Shown: positions 1 through 8,809 of the stretch, piece after piece
Position numbering within the stretch: position 1 is the stretch's first letter
Layout: each line of letters begins with the position of its first letter
Assembly: GCA_938034875.1 (NCBI GenBank)
Contig: CALHND010000007.1
Location: 38,624 to 102,623, forward strand
Reading direction: 5' to 3'
DNA: 64,000 bases
DNA from: an uncultured Clostridia bacterium
GTDB taxonomy: Bacteria > Bacillota > Clostridia > Oscillospirales > Acutalibacteraceae
The notes under the pieces: model-generated
Databases searched by the model: none
What the model was told of the DNA's origin: nothing
What the model saw: only the letters and a program-made list of their open reading frames with translations
Program-made: the position numbers and the translations under genes

Positions 1-2
1 TG

Positions 3-3000
3 TCACCCCCACAGCCATTTGAAGAGGTTCAGCCACTTGTTATCCGTGCCAACGTGGGAGATGAAATTCACGTAAATCTGCATAATAAGCTGGATAGAAA
101 AGTATCGATCCATGTGCAGGGACTAAAATATGACGTTTTGACTTCAGATGGTGCGAATGTAGGATATAATCCGGACACTACCACAGACAATCTGGCACGC
201 TATAAATGGTATGCAGAAAAAGAGGGCGTGTATCTGTTTTCCGATATGGCGGATACGAGAAGCAGTGAACTGGGAACCAATGTTCATGGGTTGTTTGGCG
301 CCATTATTATTGAAGAAGCAAACTCGACGTGGCTGAATCCTGTCACAGGAGAACCCCTGACAAGCGGTTTATTTGCCGATATTTATCATCCGGTGAGGCC
401 TGCTTTTCGGGAGTATGCGGTTTTCTTCCACGATGAATTGGCGATGAAAGATAAAAATGGATTGAATCCTGTAGACCCACACACAGGATTACCAAGCGGG
501 ACGACGGGAATCAGCTACCGTTCTGAACCCATGCGAAATAGGATGCCGCTTATGCCCCCCGATCATGATGAACATGTCGTAACGGGCGAGGATATTTCCA
601 TGAGCTCATGGCCATACGGAGATCCTGCACCGCCTATTTTAAGAGCTTATGTTGGGGATCCCTCTAAAATAAGACTGATCCATGGAGGGATAAAAGAAAC
701 TCACGTTTTTCATCTTCACAATCATCAGTGGAGATTAGAACCAAACGATCCAAAATCAACAATTATCGACTCCATATCCATCAGCCCTCAGGAGTGCTAT
801 ACTCTGGATATCTTATATGGTGCAGGCAGTAAAAACGGTATGATTGGTGACGCTATTTGGCATTGCCATCTTTACCCACACTTCCATGAAGGCATGTGGA
901 GTTTGTGGAGAATTTTCGACAAGTTAGAGGATGGAAGCGGTAAATATCCAGACAAAACAAAAATTAATGCATTATTGCCGTTGAAAGACAGGATAGCACC
1001 ACCACCCAAGGATACTATGCATCCCGGTTTTCCTAATTTTATTAACGGTAAATTTGGAGAAAGACCCTTACAGCCGCCACTGGGAATTTTAACAGAAGAC
1101 GGAGATAATAAAATCAACCCGACACCTTTGGAAAAGGACAACTTTGTACCGAATTATGCTCGGGGAGCATTGTATACCGGGACCTGCCCCTGTGATACCG
1201 AAGAGGATATCAAGGTTTACGAGCTAGCGTTGGTACAGGCAAATGTGGTGTACAACAGTTACGGTTGGCATGACCCACAAGGGCGATTTTTTGTATTAAA
1301 GGATGAAATTGAAAAGTACGGTTCACTTAATAAGTATATTTCAAAAATTGAGTGTGGAGATATTACACCCGAGCCACTTGTCATTCGAGCTAACGCGGGT
1401 GATTGTATCGAAATACAATTAACAAATTTACTACCCGAGTTTATTGAGGAAAGTGCTTTTCAGTTAAAAACGCTGACAGATATTGCGGGTTTTCATATCC
1501 ATCTAGTGAAATTTGATACTATTGTATCCGATGGTGGATCAAACGGCTGGAACAATATTGCCGGAGCAAGACAATACGAAACACTGATTGAGAGATTCTA
1601 CGCTAATGAAGAACTGCATACCGTCTTTTTCCATGACCATCTTTCTGCAAACACCCATCAGCAACATGGGGTTTTCGGCGCCCTCATTATTGAGCCTGCC
1701 GGTTCAACTTACCTTGACCCCAAAACCGGAGATGAGCTAAAAAGCGGTACACAGGCAGTCATACGAACTGGCAATGGGGAATTTTACAGAGAATTTGCTC
1801 TTTTTGTTCACGATTTCGCTCTGCTGTTTGATAGATGTAATAAGCCATTAAACCCACCAGAACATCCCGGTTCCGATGATGATCCCGGAGTAATGGGAAT
1901 AAACTACAGATCAGAACCGATGCGTGAACGATTGAACGAGTGCGATGATCCTGCATATATCTTTAGTTCTATTGCTCACAATGACCCCGCAACTCCAATT
2001 TTAGAAACCTACCCGGGTGAGCCAATGCTAATCAGGCTTTTAGATGGCGCTCATGAAGAGCAACACGCATTTAATATTGCAGGTATGTCATGGAAAAAGG
2101 AAATTACAGATCCTGTTTCCCCTATCGTGCAGGCGCAGACCCTTGGAATATCAGAGGCTTTTAATGTTAAAATTGATGAATATTATCGATCGGGAGATTA
2201 TTTATATTATTTTGGAGGAATCGATGACCTTTGGCTGGGCTTATGGGGAATTATCAGAGCTTATGATTCACCACGGCAGCATTTAATTCCGCTATGCAAA
2301 GGAAATCAGTTCCCTCAGCCTACGCCACTAATCCCTCCAAAAGATGCAATTGTTCGAAGATTTAAGGTTGCGGCAATCCAAAAGGATATCTGTTATAACA
2401 AGTATGGAGACCATGATCCTGATGGACTGTTGTTTGTTCCGTTTGAAGAAGCTCATGATGTAATATGCGGATGTAAAGAACCAGTTCCTTTAATACTAAG
2501 GGTTAATGCCGGTGATTGGATAGAGGTAACATTATTTAATATGTTTGACCCTGAAAAGCCTATCAAATATAATGATTATCCATCTGTACCGTTGGATAAT
2601 CCGCATAAACCGTCGAACAGAGTTTCACTGAGTCCTCAATTTTTGAAGTATGATGCGGTGAATTCCTCCGGAATTAACGTAGGCTATAATTCGGTTGAGC
2701 AAACAGTTAAACCGGGAAAAAGTATAAAATATTTATGGCGCGCTGACAAAGAATACGGTGCATGTCTAATTAGTTCCTTCGGTGATTTAAGAAATCACCG
2801 ACATCATGGACTGTTTGGTGCAATCATAATTGAGCCTCCAGCTGCAAAATATTATAATAAATATTTTCCTAAACTAGATAATTATAACGAGCAGGTGGTT
2901 ATTACTGCGCCGGGAAAAGAAAGTTTTAGAGAATTTGTTTTATTTGCACACAATGGTATTCGCTTGCTCGACAAAGACGGAAAACTCATTAAAACAGCTG

Positions 3001-3554
3001 CCGAAGGCGGCGACAGTGCGCATGGGGGCGTGGAGCATGAAGATACAGGTGAAAAGGGCTATAATTATCGTTCTGAAAGGTTTTTCAATAGATTAAATCA
3101 CAATTCTAAAATTTATAATATCTTTAATTCAAAGAAACACGGTGATCCCGCTACACCAATTTTAAAAGCTTATGCAGGTGAGCGTGTTATCGTAAGGCTC
3201 ATTATGCCGGGAGACAAACCGAGAAACACAGGCTTTTTGGTTCACGGACATCAATGGAAAGCACAGCCGAGCGACCCATTCACAAATACAATTCCTATGC
3301 AGGGAGCCATCAGTGTAGGTAGTGTGTATAATATTGAATTAGAGAACGGAGTTTCAAATAATCCCGGAGATTATCTATACCGATCAGGTTCATTAAAATG
3401 GGATGTAGAATCCGGAATGTGGGGGATTTTAAGAGTGGCTTCTAGAACAAACGGTTGCCGTTGTAAAAACGTATGGTGCAAAGCATTGGGATGGTGGAAT
3501 AAAAAGTGCAATATAAAATTGAAGCATTTGCTGATTTTAACGTTTTTTGCATAG
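3..3554 (+). CDS. Large multi-cupredoxin (multicopper oxidase-like) protein, 5' partial
   Basis: The reading frame is already open at base 3 and contains cupredoxin sequence before the first possible GTG (54), so the true start lies outside the window. At least 1,180 residues are visible, built from three repeats of about 390 residues, each holding two cupredoxin domains. Each repeat opens with a PLVIRANAGD-type strand and later carries HGLFGAIIIEP-type and GDPATPIL-type motifs. Copper ligands are unevenly kept. Repeat 1 has HLHNH (about nt 710) and HCHLYPHFHEGM (about nt 860), the blue-copper and trinuclear signature. Repeat 2 has HIH (about 1494) and HDH (about 1632). Repeat 3 keeps only HGHQW, and its C-terminal ligands are lost. 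Four HXH motifs are enough for one trinuclear site, apparently at the interface between repeats 1 and 2, as in MnxG- or ceruloplasmin-like six-domain enzymes. No signal peptide can be judged. Substrate (metal or phenol) unknown. Confidence 0.8.
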   Translation, partial: SPPQPFEEVQPLVIRANVGDEIHVNLHNKLDRKVSIHVQGLKYDVLTSDGANVGYNPDTTTDNLARYKWYAEKEGVYLFSDMADTRSSELGTNVHGLFGAIIIEEANSTWLNPVTGEPLTSGLFADIYHPVRPAFREYAVFFHDELAMKDKNGLNPVDPHTGLPSGTTGISYRSEPMRNRMPLMPPDHDEHVVTGEDISMSSWPYGDPAPPILRAYVGDPSKIRLIHGGIKETHVFHLHNHQWRLEPNDPKSTIIDSISISPQECYTLDILYGAGSKNGMIGDAIWHCHLYPHFHEGMWSLWRIFDKLEDGSGKYPDKTKINALLPLKDRIAPPPKDTMHPGFPNFINGKFGERPLQPPLGILTEDGDNKINPTPLEKDNFVPNYARGALYTGTCPCDTEEDIKVYELALVQANVVYNSYGWHDPQGRFFVLKDEIEKYGSLNKYISKIECGDITPEPLVIRANAGDCIEIQLTNLLPEFIEESAFQLKTLTDIAGFHIHLVKFDTIVSDGGSNGWNNIAGARQYETLIERFYANEELHTVFFHDHLSANTHQQHGVFGALIIEPAGSTYLDPKTGDELKSGTQAVIRTGNGEFYREFALFVHDFALLFDRCNKPLNPPEHPGSDDDPGVMGINYRSEPMRERLNECDDPAYIFSSIAHNDPATPILETYPGEPMLIRLLDGAHEEQHAFNIAGMSWKKEITDPVSPIVQAQTLGISEAFNVKIDEYYRSGDYLYYFGGIDDLWLGLWGIIRAYDSPRQHLIPLCKGNQFPQPTPLIPPKDAIVRRFKVAAIQKDICYNKYGDHDPDGLLFVPFEEAHDVICGCKEPVPLILRVNAGDWIEVTLFNMFDPEKPIKYNDYPSVPLDNPHKPSNRVSLSPQFLKYDAVNSSGINVGYNSVEQTVKPGKSIKYLWRADKEYGACLISSFGDLRNHRHHGLFGAIIIEPPAAKYYNKYFPKLDNYNEQVVITAPGKESFREFVLFAHNGIRLLDKDGKLIKTAAEGGDSAHGGVEHEDTGEKGYNYRSERFFNRLNHNSKIYNIFNSKKHGDPATPILKAYAGERVIVRLIMPGDKPRNTGFLVHGHQWKAQPSDPFTNTIPMQGAISVGSVYNIELENGVSNNPGDYLYRSGSLKWDVESGMWGILRVASRTNGCRCKNVWCKALGWWNKKCNIKLKHLLILTFFA

Positions 3555-3618
3555 CACTACCAAATCATATAATGCATATCTTTTTGCCGCGGTGGAAAAC
3601 TGTGTGTGAGGTGATTTT

Positions 3619-3876
3619 ATGGCAAAGAAGGGCATGGCTCGACCCGAATGGACGCACACCCAGCCGAAAAACGACTTGCCGCCTGTACCCGAAATTCAGG
3701 GCAAAGCCAAAAGCGGAAAAAAGAAGGCAAATCCGATTATTCCTGGAACTGACGGGCCGGGGTTAAAGGTGTATCATCAGAGGCCAATATCCAAGGCATA
3801 CTCACAAATCGATACAGATCTTGCACGGGACAATCTGGAAAACGATACTTCCTTTGCAGATTTGCAGGATTTATAG
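3619..3876 (+). CDS. Small basic/hydrophilic protein downstream of the cupredoxin protein
   Basis: 85 residues, starting MAKKGMARPEWTHTQP. The start is supported by GAGGTG five bases upstream of the ATG. It follows the cupredoxin gene by 65 bp and is probably co-transcribed with it. The sequence is rich in Pro, Lys and Asp, with no membrane segment, no cysteines and no recognisable domain; the centre (GKAKSGKKKANPIIPGTDGP) looks disordered and the C-terminus is acidic. I do not recognise the family. Good codon structure and the ribosome binding site argue that it is real; a role linked to the oxidase is a guess from position only. Confidence 0.55.
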   Translation: MAKKGMARPEWTHTQPKNDLPPVPEIQGKAKSGKKKANPIIPGTDGPGLKVYHQRPISKAYSQIDTDLARDNLENDTSFADLQDL

Positions 3877-4050
3877 TAATTATTAAGTAGGATTTAAAAA
3901 CACAACGCAATTAAATCATAGGCACTGAAAAAATATTATCCACTAGCTGAGCTGTACCCCGTTTAAAGGACAAGTACCGTATTATACTTGTTTAATAAAT
4001 GGGGGTGCAGTTTAGTGGTTTTAAAGTTCTTTTTTTATACGGGAGAATAC

Positions 4051-4068
4051 TGACCTGTCGACAGGTCA
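4051..4068. promoter_or_regulatory. Perfect 18-bp palindrome in the intergenic region
   Basis: TGACCTGTCGACAGGTCA is a perfect inverted repeat with no spacer, followed by seven A. It lies in the otherwise AT-rich, gene-free stretch 3877-4300 between the cupredoxin pair and the feo promoter. It has the size and symmetry of a dimeric repressor operator. No promoter could be clearly paired with it, and the regulator is unknown. Nothing else of note was seen in 3877-4300. Confidence 0.4.
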
Positions 4069-4301
4069 AAAAAATGCCACCATTAGTTATTTTTTATAAA
4101 GTGTAACTAATAAAATTTGAACATAAACATTTATATTATAATAAAATAAAAAGTTTTCATTTTTAACACTAAGGCGGCTCAATTTTTGCGGTTAAAAAAG
4201 CCTGCAAAGTTTGCGTACACTACAAATATAGCCAAAACGCACAATAAATACAGTTGCCCAAGGCACACAGTTGGTTGAATGACAAATTTATGCAAAAAAG
4301 G

Positions 4302-4330
4302 TTGACTTTGTGCTATTGGCAGAATATAAT
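4302..4330 (+). promoter_or_regulatory. Sigma-A promoter of the feo operon
   Basis: TTGACT (4302-4307), 17-bp spacer, TATAAT (4325-4330). The transcript would start at about 4337, directly at the first operator palindrome. Confidence 0.75.
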
Positions 4331-4337
4331 ATAACTA

Positions 4338-4390
4338 AGTTAGCAAAGACTAACTTTAATTTGCGTTTAAAAGTTAGCAAAAGCTAACTT
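4338..4390. promoter_or_regulatory. Two iron-regulator-like operator palindromes upstream of feoA
   Basis: Two inverted repeats follow the -10 box: AGTTAGCAAAGACTAACT (4338-4355) and AAGTTAGCAAAAGCTAACTT (4371-4390). The TTAGC...GCTAA half-sites resemble DtxR/IdeR-family boxes rather than the classical Fur box. They overlap the start of transcription, so a repressor bound with Fe2+ would block feo expression. A third copy lies between feoA and feoB. The regulator is inferred. Confidence 0.65.
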
Positions 4391-4487
4391 TTGCAAAAAA
4401 CAAAATTGGTCTATTCGCATGAACTACCGTTTTTTCACGCGAGAGACAACGGCGGCGTTGCCTTTCGCCGACAAGGAGGATACACTC

Positions 4488-4709
4488 ATGAACACATTAA
4501 AAGATGTAAGGGTCGGCAAAACCGCCAAAATCGTTAAGGTGCATGGCGAGGGCGCTCTCAGGCGCAGAATCATGGACATGGGCATAACAAAGGGGATTAA
4601 TGTAACCGTGCGCAAAGTTGCGCCGCTCGGTGACCCGTTTGAACTGGCCGTTCGTGGCTATGAATTGTCATTGCGTAAGGCTGACGCAGAAATGATAGAG
4701 GTTGAATGA
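4488..4709 (+). CDS. feoA: Ferrous iron transport protein A
   Basis: 73 residues, the normal size of the small SH3-fold FeoA. It assists the FeoB iron permease on the cytoplasmic side. Typical motifs are GEGALRRRIMDMGITKG and LGDPFELAVRGYELSLRK. The start is fixed by AGGAGGA eight bases before ATG 4488; an in-frame upstream ATG at 4419 has no ribosome binding site and lies inside the leader. First gene of the iron operon, 78 bp before feoB. Confidence 0.92.
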   Translation: MNTLKDVRVGKTAKIVKVHGEGALRRRIMDMGITKGINVTVRKVAPLGDPFELAVRGYELSLRKADAEMIEVE

Positions 4710-4755
4710 TTACAAGAATACGGGGTCTTATCCCCGAATTTTTCAGTGTCGGCGT

Positions 4756-4771
4756 TAGCAGTTGCTAACCG
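4756..4771. promoter_or_regulatory. Third operator-like palindrome, inside the feo operon
   Basis: GTTAGCAGTTGCTAAC is a palindrome with the same half-sites as the two upstream of feoA. It lies 16 bp before the feoB start codon, just ahead of its ribosome binding site. It could let the iron regulator act separately on feoB, for example as a roadblock. Confidence 0.5.
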
Positions 4772-4787
4772 TATAGGAGAGTGAAAA

Positions 4788-6923
4788 ATGAACATTAAAA
4801 TAGCCATTGCAGGCAATCCGAATTGCGGTAAAACCACCCTGTTCAATGTGCTGACCGGCTCATCGCAATTTGTTGGGAACTGGCCGGGCGTCACCGTTGA
4901 AAAAAAGGAAGGCAAGATCAAAAATCGCGACGGCGTCACCGTTACCGACTTGCCCGGAATTTACTCGCTGTCCCCATACACGCTGGAGGAGGTCGTTGCA
5001 AGAAATTATCTTGTAAACGAAAGCCCCGATGCCATACTTAACATCGTTGACGGCACCAACCTTGAGCGAAACCTGTACTTAACAACCCAGCTTACCGAGC
5101 TTGGAATACCCGTTGTCATCGCAATCAACATGATGGATATTGTGCGCAAAAATGGCGACACAATCGACACCGAAAAGCTGTCGAAAAAACTCGGGTGTAA
5201 AATAGTCGAAATTTCGGCTCTTAAAAACACCGGCATAGAAGAAGCCGCAGCGGCTGCCATTGAGGCGGCTGAAAAAGGCAAAAGCGTGCCGTCACACATT
5301 TTTTCGGGAGCAGTTGAACACGCACTTGCTCACATTGAGGAAGCGGCGGTGCACGATATGCCCGACGAGCAGCAACGTTGGTACGCAATCAAGTTATTCG
5401 AGCGCGACGAGAAGGCGCTCGAAAAGCTTGATTTGTCGGAAGAGACGCTTGCGCACATCGAGCACGACATCTCTGTCGCTGAAAAAGAGCTTGACGACGA
5501 TGCGGAAAGCATTATCATCAACGAGCGATACAGATACATAGAATCGGTGCTGAAGGACTGCTACAAAAAGAAAAACGCGGGCAAACTGTCCATTTCGGAC
5601 AAAATTGACAAAGTGGTAACCAACCGTTTTCTTGCCCTGCCGATTTTTGCAATTGTAATGTTTATTGTTTACTACATATCCATCGGCTCGGTGGGTGAAT
5701 GGGTTACAGAATGGACCAACAATGTGCTGTTTGGCGAAATTATTCCGCCGGCAGTTGAGGGGCTACTGCAAAGTATCGGGTGCGCCGACTGGCTGATTGG
5801 GCTGATAAATGACGGCGTAATTGGCGGCGTGGGTGCTGTGCTCGGCTTTGTACCGCAGATGTTTGTGCTGTTTTTTATGCTCTGCATATTTGAGGATATC
5901 GGATATATGTCACGCGTTGCGTTTATCATGGACCGCATTTTCCGCAAATTCGGGCTGTCGGGCAAATCGTTTATCCCCATGCTGGTGGGAACGGGCTGCG
6001 GCGTGCCCGGCGTAATGGCTTCACGCACAATAGAAAACGAGCGCGACCGCCGAATGACAATCATGACCACCTGCTTTATGCCCTGCGGAGCTAAAATGCC
6101 GATACTTGCGCTGTTTGCAGGCGCACTTTTTGGCGGCAGCGGACTTATTGCAGTTTCGGCATACTTTATAGGTGTGGCGGCAATCATTTTGTCGGGTATT
6201 ATGCTCAAAAAAACCAAAATGTTTGCAGGCGACCCTGCTCCGTTTGTAATGGAAATGCCGTCCTACCACCTGCCGACTATAGGCAATGTACTGCGCGGCA
6301 CATGGGAGCGCGGCTGGTCGTTTGTAAAAAAGGCAGGCACAGTAATTCTGCTTTCGTCGGTTATTCTGTGGTTCTTGCAGGGATTCGGGGTCGTCGGCGG
6401 CAAATTTATGATGGTCGATGACAACAACGCGTCACTGCTTGCGGCTATCGGCAACGCATTCGCCTTTATTTTTGCTCCGCTCGGTTTTGGCGATTGGCAG
6501 TCGGCCGTCGCAACATTTACCGGTCTGCTTGCAAAAGAGAACGTAGTTGCAACGCTTGGCGTGCTTTTTGGCGCAGGAGAAGCAACAGAGACCGACCCAA
6601 CACTTTGGACAGCAGTTGCCGGCCATTACACCCGAGTCACAGCATACAGTTTCATGGTGTTTAACCTGCTGTGCGCGCCCTGCTTTGCCGCTATCGGCGC
6701 AATAAAGCGTGAGATGAATTCGGCTAAGTGGACGTGGTTTGCGATCGGTTACATGACCGTGTTTGCATATGCTTCGGCGCTGGTTATATATCAGGTTGGC
6801 TCTATATTTGCAGGCACTGCAAATGTGGTCGGCGTGGTCGCGGCGGCGGTGATTGTTGCTTTGACACTTTACTTGCTGTTAAGACCTGAAAAAAAGAATT
6901 TAAAGCTTGTGACATCAGTATAA
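4788..6923 (+). CDS. feoB: Ferrous iron transport protein B (GTP-coupled Fe2+ permease)
   Basis: 711 residues, full length. The N-terminal G domain has the P-loop GNPNCGKTT (residues 8-16), the switch/G3 region LPGIYSL and the NMMD (NKxD-like) specificity motif near residue 115. A helical linker follows to about residue 270. Then comes the multi-helix membrane core with the paired Gate motifs, including FIPMLVGTGCGVPGVM and CFMPCGAKMPILA, whose cysteines line the proposed iron path. The start has GGAGAG at good spacing. It lies between feoA and a Cys-rich partner gene and imports Fe2+ under anaerobic conditions. Confidence 0.97.
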   Translation: MNIKIAIAGNPNCGKTTLFNVLTGSSQFVGNWPGVTVEKKEGKIKNRDGVTVTDLPGIYSLSPYTLEEVVARNYLVNESPDAILNIVDGTNLERNLYLTTQLTELGIPVVIAINMMDIVRKNGDTIDTEKLSKKLGCKIVEISALKNTGIEEAAAAAIEAAEKGKSVPSHIFSGAVEHALAHIEEAAVHDMPDEQQRWYAIKLFERDEKALEKLDLSEETLAHIEHDISVAEKELDDDAESIIINERYRYIESVLKDCYKKKNAGKLSISDKIDKVVTNRFLALPIFAIVMFIVYYISIGSVGEWVTEWTNNVLFGEIIPPAVEGLLQSIGCADWLIGLINDGVIGGVGAVLGFVPQMFVLFFMLCIFEDIGYMSRVAFIMDRIFRKFGLSGKSFIPMLVGTGCGVPGVMASRTIENERDRRMTIMTTCFMPCGAKMPILALFAGALFGGSGLIAVSAYFIGVAAIILSGIMLKKTKMFAGDPAPFVMEMPSYHLPTIGNVLRGTWERGWSFVKKAGTVILLSSVILWFLQGFGVVGGKFMMVDDNNASLLAAIGNAFAFIFAPLGFGDWQSAVATFTGLLAKENVVATLGVLFGAGEATETDPTLWTAVAGHYTRVTAYSFMVFNLLCAPCFAAIGAIKREMNSAKWTWFAIGYMTVFAYASALVIYQVGSIFAGTANVVGVVAAAVIVALTLYLLLRPEKKNLKLVTSV

Positions 6924-6944
6924 TGTAAAAAAGGAGGGGCGAAA

Positions 6945-7112
6945 ATGCTCGGTTGGATATTAGAAAACATTGGCACCATTGTGGTTTGTGCGGTTGTCGT
7001 TGCTGTGATGGCTCTGATAATTGTCAGAATGGTGAAAAACAAAAAAGCGGGCAAGTCCTCCTGCGGATGCAACTGCGGAAACTGCCCGATGAGCGGACAG
7101 TGCCATAAATAA
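6945..7112 (+). CDS. FeoB-associated Cys-rich membrane protein
   Basis: 55 residues, preceded by AAGGAGGGG. One N-terminal transmembrane helix (about residues 4-28), a short basic stretch (KNKKAGK), then a Cys-rich tail CGCNCGNCPMSGQCH. This layout matches the small proteins that follow feoB in many Firmicutes. The tail is thought to bind iron or to act like FeoC, but its role is not settled. Last gene of the operon, with a terminator ten bases later. Confidence 0.88.
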   Translation: MLGWILENIGTIVVCAVVVAVMALIIVRMVKNKKAGKSSCGCNCGNCPMSGQCHK

Positions 7113-7122
7113 TTGATTAAGA

Positions 7123-7158
7123 AGAGGTAGCGTACAATGGTGCGCTACCTCTTTTTTT
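7123..7158 (+). terminator. Terminator of the feo operon
   Basis: A GAGGTAGCG / CGCTACCTC stem with a short loop is followed by seven T. Confidence 0.85.
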
Positions 7159-7375
7159 AAGCAAAGCTCGTTGCCGCTTTTTTTGTGCAAAGGTGTGCGG
7201 CGTTTTTTAGCAAGGGTTGCGTTGCCTCGTATTCTTTATTCAAAGGTTGCGGTGAGTCATTTTTTGTAAAAGGTGAGCCGTCTCTTTTTTGTACAGGGAG
7301 CGTTGCTTTTTTGCAACAGTTGAACCGTCGATTTTTTTGTGCAAGGATGCGCTGCCTCGTTTATTATGCAAAACT
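7159..7375. repeat. Degenerate tandem repeat, about 24-29 bp unit, roughly 8 copies
   Basis: The whole gap between two terminators consists of diverged copies of a unit resembling TGCAAAGGTTGCGCTGCC followed by a T-rich run. Copies begin near 7162, 7185, 7211, 7238, 7267, 7292, 7314 and 7341. Spacing and sequence vary, so it is not a CRISPR array. No coding sense, start signal or promoter was found. Confidence 0.6.
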
Positions 7376-7414
7376 AAACCCCCGAAAGCCATGCGGCTGT
7401 CGGGGGTTATTTTT
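7376..7414 (-). terminator. Terminator shared by argGH and the converging repeat side
   Basis: An AACCCCCGA...TCGGGGGTT stem, T-rich on both sides (strong run on the plus strand, TTTAGTTTT on the minus strand). It lies eight bases beyond the argH stop. Confidence 0.7.
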
Positions 7415-7421
7415 TATACGA

Positions 7422-8795
7422 TTATTTTAAAAAGTTTTTAATGTAATCAATCTGCGTATTAACCGACTGGGGTCCTGTGCCACCGGCAGAAATGCGCTTT
7501 TCGACACAAGCTTTAAGCGAAATTTCACCGTATAGGTCATCCTCAAACATTTCGTCAAACTGTTTGTATTCGGAAAGTGACATATCATCAAGCACACAAT
7601 CTTTTTCGATGCAATAAGCGACGATTTGACCAACCGTTTTGTATGCTGTGCGGAAAGGCATCCCCTTTTTCGTAAGGTAATCGGCAAGGTCGGTTGCGTT
7701 AATAAATCCCTTGCCAGCGGCGGCAAACATACTGTCGCCGAGCACGCGCATGGTAGATATCATCGGGGCAAATATATCAAGGCACGCTTTAACAGTTTCG
7801 ATGCTGTCAAAAATGGCTTCCTTGTCCTCTTGCATGTCTTTATTGTATGCGAGCGGCAAGCCTTTCAGCATTGTCATAGTTGCCATCAGATTGCCGTAAA
7901 CTCGTCCCGTTTTGCCGCGGACAAGCTCCGCCATATCGGAATTTTTCTTTTGCGGCATGATGCTGGAACCGGTTGTAAAGCTGTCATCAAGCTCGACAAA
8001 GTGGAATTCCCAGCTTGACCACAGTATAATTTCCTCGCTGAAACGCGACAGGTGCATCATTATAACAGCAAATGCGCTCATAAGCTCAACGCAAAAATCG
8101 CGGTCGGATACACCATCGATGCTGTTTAACGTGATGCCGTCAAAGCCAAGCTCTTTTGCGGTAAATTCACGGTCGGTGTCGTACGTTGTGCCGGCAAGGG
8201 CGCACGAACCGAGCGGACAATAATTCATGCGCTTTACAGCGTCGGTAAGACGGGTGCAGTCGCGCGTAAACATCATTGCATAAGCGAGCAAGTGGTGGGC
8301 AAATGTGATGGGCTGGGCACGCTGCAAATGGGTGTAGCCGGGCATGATGGTTGTCTTATTTTCCTCGGCTTTTTCGCAAACGGCAGAAATAAGAGATTTT
8401 AATAATGCAAGGATTTCATCGGCGCTGTCACGCAGATAAAGGCGAATGTCGAGCGCAACCTGGTCATTACGGCTGCGTGCGGTGTGAAGCCGCTTTCCTG
8501 CGTCACCAATGCGCTTTGTCAGCTCTGATTCGACAAACATGTGAATGTCCTCTGCCTGCATATCAATGGCAAGACTGCCGTTTTCGATGTCGGCCAGAAT
8601 GGACGCAAGTCCGTCGGTTATCTGTGCAGCTTCGCTTGATGAAATGATGCCCTGCTTGCACAGCATGGCCGCATGAACGAGCGAGCCTGTAATATCCTGC
8701 TTATACATTTTGCTGTCAAAGCGGATAGATGAATTAAAATCGTCCGCCTGACTGTCAAGCTGCTTTGAAAATCTGCCTGCCCACATTTTATCCAT
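7422..8795 (-). CDS. argH: Argininosuccinate lyase
   Basis: 457 residues, full length. Cleaves argininosuccinate to arginine and fumarate, the last step of arginine synthesis; acts as a cytoplasmic homotetramer. The fumarase/aspartase superfamily signature GSSIMPQKKNSDMAEL is present, with the flexible catalytic serine loop. The N-terminal KMWAGRFSKQLDSQADDFNSS and TARSRNDQVALD segments are typical. Second gene of argG-argH, 14 bp after argG. Confidence 0.97.
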   Translation of the reverse strand: MDKMWAGRFSKQLDSQADDFNSSIRFDSKMYKQDITGSLVHAAMLCKQGIISSSEAAQITDGLASILADIENGSLAIDMQAEDIHMFVESELTKRIGDAGKRLHTARSRNDQVALDIRLYLRDSADEILALLKSLISAVCEKAEENKTTIMPGYTHLQRAQPITFAHHLLAYAMMFTRDCTRLTDAVKRMNYCPLGSCALAGTTYDTDREFTAKELGFDGITLNSIDGVSDRDFCVELMSAFAVIMMHLSRFSEEIILWSSWEFHFVELDDSFTTGSSIMPQKKNSDMAELVRGKTGRVYGNLMATMTMLKGLPLAYNKDMQEDKEAIFDSIETVKACLDIFAPMISTMRVLGDSMFAAAGKGFINATDLADYLTKKGMPFRTAYKTVGQIVAYCIEKDCVLDDMSLSEYKQFDEMFEDDLYGEISLKACVEKRISAGGTGPQSVNTQIDYIKNFLK

Positions 8796-8809
8796 AGAAA
8801 AATACCTGC

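Noticed and set aside
7159..7375. Possible CRISPR array.
   Set aside because: Units vary in length and sequence, there are no unique constant-length spacers, and no cas gene is near.
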